From: Solanum dulcamara
Lineage: Eukaryota; Streptophyta; Magnoliopsida; Solanales; Solanaceae
Assembly (NCBI RefSeq): GCF_947179165.1
Contig: NC_077245.1
Location: 1,379,001 to 1,443,000, forward strand
Reading direction: 5' to 3'
DNA: 64,000 nucleotides
Position numbers and translations under genes: made by a program. Numbering within the stretch: position 1 is the first letter of the stretch; every line of letters starts with the position of its first letter. The notes beneath the pieces were generated by a model that was not told where the DNA came from, made no database searches, and saw nothing but the letters and a program-made list of their open reading frames with translations. Positions 59,217 through 64,000 of this stretch are shown here, piece by piece.

Positions 59217-60269
59217 TTTATTATTAATGTTAATTGAAATCGATTAGTAATTCTTTTTATCAATTATTATGCACATATTTTCAGAATTATACTTTTTTTC
59301 TAAAAATAGTATTGATGTAATTAAGATTGAATTTGTAGATAATTAAATCTGAAGTTGTTTCCTACTTTTAATTTTGTACAATTCTCACTTCAATTTGAAT
59401 TAATTGTGTTTTTAGTTTTGGCTTTAAGTTTTTTTTTTCTTCCATTTTTTGAGTGTTTATTTAGACAAGAAACAAATTGAGTGTTTAATTATTTAGACAA
59501 GAAATGATTAGATTTAAAAAGACATTGTTTTAATTTTGAATATCTTCTAAAGCATAAAAGTTACTATGTTAGACATGTTTTTTAAATTAAAAATAATACG
59601 AGATATTATACCATGCAAGTTTTCCATTATTTTAACTTTTTGTAGAATAATGATTTAAACAACAATTAACTCGATTGGCAAAAGTTTCTAAAATTAAAAT
59701 CAATAAGAATTTATTCAAGATCTAAATATTTGTTTATGTTATTTGACGTACAATAATTTATATATATTTATAAATATCTTTTTGAAAGATTACGCAAAAT
59801 GACTATCATGTCAACTAAGTGAAAAAAGCAATACGGAATGAAAAAGCAACAAAATAAGTGAAAATTTCATGAATGACATTTATAAGATAGTTTATTACTA
59901 ATTATAACATGATTTTTTATATTTCAAGTACTAACAGTAAAATACTAACAGCTTCTAACATTTTTTTAATATAATAAAATAATTAAAAAACAGATTAGAA
60001 AATAACAAAATAATAAATATATAAATTATTTATCTTCCTTAAATCACTCTAACCAGTTATAAATGAAAAAAATAATTTATAGTAATTGACATCTAATAAG
60101 GAGATTATAACTGATTAGATATTTATATTCCTAAAATTACTAAAATCACTTTACTCAATTTATTATTTGTTTTTATGAAATAATTTTTTTTCAATAGTTT
60201 TGTTGTCTTCTTTCGATCATTTTTTCTGATTTTTGTTCTTATTATTTTTGAAAGAATTTTTCTTTGAGC

Positions 60270-60366
60270 CAGTCCACTATCTGGCAAATGATTTCAAGAG
60301 TCTTGGTATAAGATAATTAGTGGTGTCTGGAACCTATTCTTTTGTCATGCGTGGTCTATCAAATGT
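60270..60366. repeat. Repeat copy matching the solo LTR target
   Basis: Matches 60869-60921 joined to 63043-63100 (tctggcaaatgatt, tataagataattagtggtgt, cctattcttttgt). It shows the uninterrupted target site, including ataat. Confidence 0.8.
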
Positions 60367-60399
60367 GATTTGTTTGGAAGAATCGTTCATTGAAATGTT

Positions 60400-60570
60400 A
60401 TACGAATTTGACATTAATTTGGTATGAAATTGGTACATTGTGTTATTTCTAGTCTTTTTACAGTGTGTTTTAATTTGGTATGAAATTGATATAAAACTGA
60501 TATATTATATTTATATATAATCTGGTTATTATTTGTATTAATTTGATATGAGATTGGTATAAATATGATA
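60400..60570. repeat. Array of 'tatgaaattgrtat' units
   Basis: Repeated tatgaaattggtac/gatata-type units. The reverse-complement form is abundant at 63215-63570. Confidence 0.65.
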
Positions 60571-60916
60571 TATATTTTTTGTCTTTTCTCACTGTACAGA
60601 AGTCTGTACAATTGTATGCTATTGATATCCAGTTAGAATTGTAGGTATATTTTATATGTAAAAATTTGATATGTAATTGAATTTTAATTTTATAAAATTA
60701 ATTGCTAAGCTTTATTCCAAGTATTATATATAAATCAAATGACACTAAAATGTTTAGTGTACTGCATAGTAATACTAATAAAACAAAAACATAATATATG
60801 TTATTTCATGTCAAAAACTGAAGTAAAAAATATACAACATTCTAAATTAAAAAAAAGGAAGGAAGATATGAGTCGATCCTCTATCTTGCAAATGATTTAA
60901 AGGGTCTTGGTGTAAG

Positions 60917-63042
60917 ATAGTTGTTATGTCAAAAAAATACGGTTTAAAATTAATTTATACTTTTTAGAGAAAAAATTAATTTTAGAAAAAAAGAATCGCC
61001 ACTTAATTTTTTAAAGAAATTAAGAAAACTTAATTTAAAAGACCCTAACATATTTAAGTCTTAAAAATTCAGAGAAAAAGTACGAGGTTCTTATTTCCAC
61101 TTTGAGAAGGTGTTAAGCATTCAAAGTGGCCGCGAACGGGCGGTTATCCGACGATTTAAAAAATTATTTGACTAACTTTTAAAAATATTAATTTAAAAGG
61201 AAATAAAGACTTTAAAATTATTTTTAAAAAAAAAATGATCAAACTTAAACATTGAAAATAATATACATTTATATATAAAAAAAAGTAAAAGTTTATCAAA
61301 TGAACAAGTAAAGGTAGAAAATCATTTAAAGAGTAAATTAACATGAATTGGTTTATCATTAGAAGAATCTAATTAAGTTAAAACAAATTAAAATTAATAT
61401 CTAAGCAAACATAAATAAAATAAGCAAGTAAATTATTACAATCCGAATCAAAATAAACAATAAATAACACATAAAAATATAGCCCGACAGTTAAGTTTCT
61501 GTATGCTTGGACTAAGATGTTGTGTCATCTGCGTTTTGGTCTTAAGCACAACTTCAATGTATATTTCAATTGTATATACATTGTATATTGAACTGTATAT
61601 TTACTGTATACAGTGTATACAACATTATTTATGTATATCAAACTGTATACACATTGTATACCACCTGTTTGTTCCCTGTATCTGTTGTATATCATTGTAT
61701 ACAACATTGTTTTCTTGCATATCAGACTGCATAGATACTGTATATCAGTGTATACGACACTGTTCCACCTGTATTCCATGTATACAGCCCAATATCAATA
61801 TTCAAATCATGAATATTACCTTCCTTTCCATGTATCAACTTTTCAGTCATTTAAGCAAGATGATGAGAGACTCAAAACTCAATGATATGCAAGGATGAGG
61901 TCCAAAGATGGACTCGAATTGATATCACATGCACCAAAATAAAATTATATAAGCATTTATTCATTTTAAGCTAAACCAAGGAATATATCATGATATTTTA
62001 AATTATCAAATTGATGGGCATCCTAGAAGTGATTAACAATATGCAAATATGTAGACAAAAGAAAGAAAAGAAGAAATATATTCAAGTAACTAAAGAACAC
62101 AAATTTAATATATACGCTATACTTGCTCAAATTTTAAAGAAAAAATTAAATCAATTAGGCCATGAAAATTCTAATTAACTAATAACTTTAAGCATATTGT
62201 TGTTATCTAAATCATATTGAAAGAAAAAATTAAGAACATGAAAATCTATATTGTCAAAGAAAACTATTTGAAAAAATAATGAACAAAACTAAGATATTTC
62301 ATGAAATAATCCCAACAGATGATAGCTAATTAATCCTAACACATGCTAACTATAAGAAATTTCTATCATTAGTATAATTATTCTTAATACATGCTAACTA
62401 AAAAAAATAAGACTACGAATCAACTAAATATAAAACATGAAATAATTAAATAAAATAAAGCTGAGAAAAGATTTTACCTCTTTCAAGAGTTTGATGGAAC
62501 TTCAATCTATAAAAAAAAGATTAAAAATTTAGACTCGAACCTTCGTGGGTTTGATGTTATAAGAACACTGTTCTTAGCCTAAATTTAGACTTTAATCTCC
62601 AACTTTGGGGTAGCTAAAAACCTCCACTTTTTCTCCCTTCTTAATAAGAATATGAGTCTTTATATAGGCTCCAAAAACTTTAAATTTTCATACAATTTTC
62701 GATGTGGAGATTGGGGATTTTTTTATTTTTTTTTAGAAAAAAACTAAATTTTTCAAAAATGCAAACTATAATTAAACTAACCTAACCAACATTGTATTTA
62801 GTTAAAAATAAAATATTTTTGAGATGATTTTCGAATAACTACATAAATAGTAATCAAAGATATAGTAATATAAAAATATGTAGATTATACTAAAATTTAT
62901 AAAAAAATAAAAATAGTTAAGAATAATATGAAAATATATTTATTTTTTATAAAAGCTAATTATTTCAAAAATGTTCGAAATTCAAAGAAACTCGATAGCT
63001 AATTTGCGTTGTGGGGGGTCAAAATTGGGTGTCAACAATAAT
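60917..63042 (-). mobile_element. Solo LTR of chromovirus (Tekay-like) retrotransposon
   Basis: LTR 60922-63037, 2116 bp. On the minus strand it begins TGTTGACACCCAATTTTGAC and ends GACATAACA. Flanks are ATAGT (60917-60921) and ATAAT (63038-63042), a 5-bp target duplication with one change; the intact relative at 60270-60366 has ATAAT. The start and the motif GGATAACCGCCCGTTCGCGG are like Tekay/Del LTRs known to me. No gag-pol is present. It contains the TGTATAC-rich array at 61555-61800. Confidence 0.82.
61555..61800. repeat. TGTATAC-rich tandem array inside the LTR
   Basis: Repeated tgtatac, tgtatatc and acattgtata units in a loose higher-order pattern. The open frames across it on both strands come from the repeats and are not genes. 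Confidence 0.75.
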
Positions 63043-63214
63043 TAGTGGTGTTCGTAGCCTGTTCTTTTGTTAAGCATGGTCCATCAAATTTTCTAGTAAC
63101 AGTACTGGTTGCTTCGCTCTCGCTAATTGTGCCCTCACTGATCTTGTGTGTTCCATATTGCCCTAGGATTGTGTCGTACCTTGGTATTTTGTGTCAATTT
63201 AAATGTCACTCATG

Positions 63215-63570
63215 CCAATTTCATACCAAATAATACAAACATCATAACAGTATGCATAATATGAATCTTCAATTTCATACCAATTACTCATGTTATAACA
63301 ATTTCATACTAAAAAATACACACATTATAACAGTATACATAGTATGAAAATTATACCAACTTCATGCTAATTATAAACACAAAGTATACACCAATTTCAT
63401 AATAAAGACTTTAGATAATGTTTCATACTAATTCCATATCAATTTCATAACAAATAATACGCACAGGTTATAACAATTTCATACTAATTTCATACCAAGT
63501 AATACACACATTATAACAATTTCATACTAATTTCATACCCAATAATACACACATTATAATAATTTCATAC
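63215..63570. repeat. Array of 'atttcataccaa...ataatacacacattataaca' units
   Basis: At least six loose repeats of about 40-60 bp, with atttcatac, ataatacaca and ttataaca. Related to the reverse-orientation units at 60400-60570. Confidence 0.75.
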
Positions 63571-63739
63571 CTGCATCTTTTTGCATATACACATAGTACA
63601 CCAAAATATTATTATTTTCATGTCAATACAGAAATCACAATCAATAAATAAAGTCTATTAATTTCGTATCAATTTCACGTCATTTTGATGTCATTGTATA
63701 CATAAAAAAGAAATATTTTTTTTTAAAAATAATTTATTA

Positions 63740-63990
63740 AATATACCTTCACAACATGTTCGACCTTTTTTGACTTGGGATTTTTTGAATCCTCCTTCAA
63801 TGTTGAACTAGATCTTTTTCTTGAGGGTTTTGAAGACTCTCCCCTCGAAACACTCTTTGGCTTTTTTGCTTTATTTTGATCTACAAAAATCGAAATTAGA
63901 ATCCTAATAATCAGATGAAGAAAATTGCACAATCTTGCTCTTTCGTTTTAGCCCCTTTTGGTTTGAAGAAATTGAGATTTTCTTCACCAT
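63740..63990 (-). CDS. Lys/Ser-rich N-terminal fragment, low confidence
   Basis: From the minus-strand ATG at 63990, MVKKISISSNQKGLKRKSK is followed shortly by a stop unless a short intron is removed (possible acceptor near 63883). The segment from about 63880 to 63745 is KSVSRGESSKPSRKRSSSTL-rich and basic, ending at a possible donor. No family recognised; possibly transposon-associated. Confidence 0.3.
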
Positions 63991-64000
63991 CGACACAATC

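Noticed and set aside
61503..61898. 131-codon frame rich in Cys, Tyr and Ile
   Set aside because: Produced by the TGTATAC-type repeats within the solo LTR; similar frames occur on both strands.

Overview
The window is nuclear DNA of a flowering plant, most likely Solanaceae and probably Solanum-like. The reasons are intron-rich plant genes with AT-rich introns, Stowaway-type MITEs, SINE fragments of the kinds common in Solanaceae, copia and chromovirus-type LTRs, and a plant beta-tubulin with the usual two-intron structure. Species cannot be fixed from sequence alone.

Layout from left to right. 1-2816: a SINE cut by the window edge, a 290-bp solo LTR with a perfect 5-bp target duplication, and the 5' exons of a minus-strand DUF615/YjgA-family gene whose promoter carries a cluster of site II motifs. 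5679-6167: an intronless chloroplast-type J-domain protein. 7400-9740: a duplicated AT-rich unit, one copy split by a SINE. 9830-12458: a U13-like box C/D snoRNA gene with its own snRNA-type promoter, next to a decayed SKU5-similar multicopper oxidase pseudogene. 14307-20554: a complete 12-exon PSI1-type gene (DUF3475/DUF668). 21400-27500: gene-free, with tandem repeats, MITEs and a 110-bp-arm hairpin. 28854-30117: a minus-strand polycistronic box C/D snoRNA cluster with a telo-box/site II/TATA promoter. 31221-35944: a complete 13-exon BRE/BRCC45 gene. 36386-42408: a full-length, young but broken copia element with unusual TA..TA LTR ends. 44081-46585: beta-tubulin. 47531-47923: another independently promoted snoRNA candidate. 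48455-50263: a four-exon plant gene of unknown function, with a short relative at 58668-58922. 54573-54970: second U13-like gene plus a scrap of the oxidase gene. 55455-56667: a small membrane-protein ORF directly under a solo LTR. 60922-63037: a 2.1-kb chromovirus-like solo LTR. 63700-63990: the possible start of a lysine/serine-rich gene.

Functional themes: the window is rich in ribosome-biogenesis RNA genes. There are two U13-like snoRNAs, predicted to act at 18S rRNA helix 45, up to five box C/D snoRNAs in one cluster, and one further snoRNA candidate. The protein genes are ordinary single-locus housekeeping or signalling genes with no operon-like relation. Much of the remaining DNA is transposon debris, and several insertions can be ordered relative to each other.

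The most notable result is the U13-like pair. The two copies have equal length (131 nt) and 97% identity. Each has box C, box D, a closing stem, two 18S-complementary segments flanking helix 45, and a conserved USE/TATA-type promoter at matching distance. I identified them from recalled rRNA and U13 sequences, so the match needs a database check.
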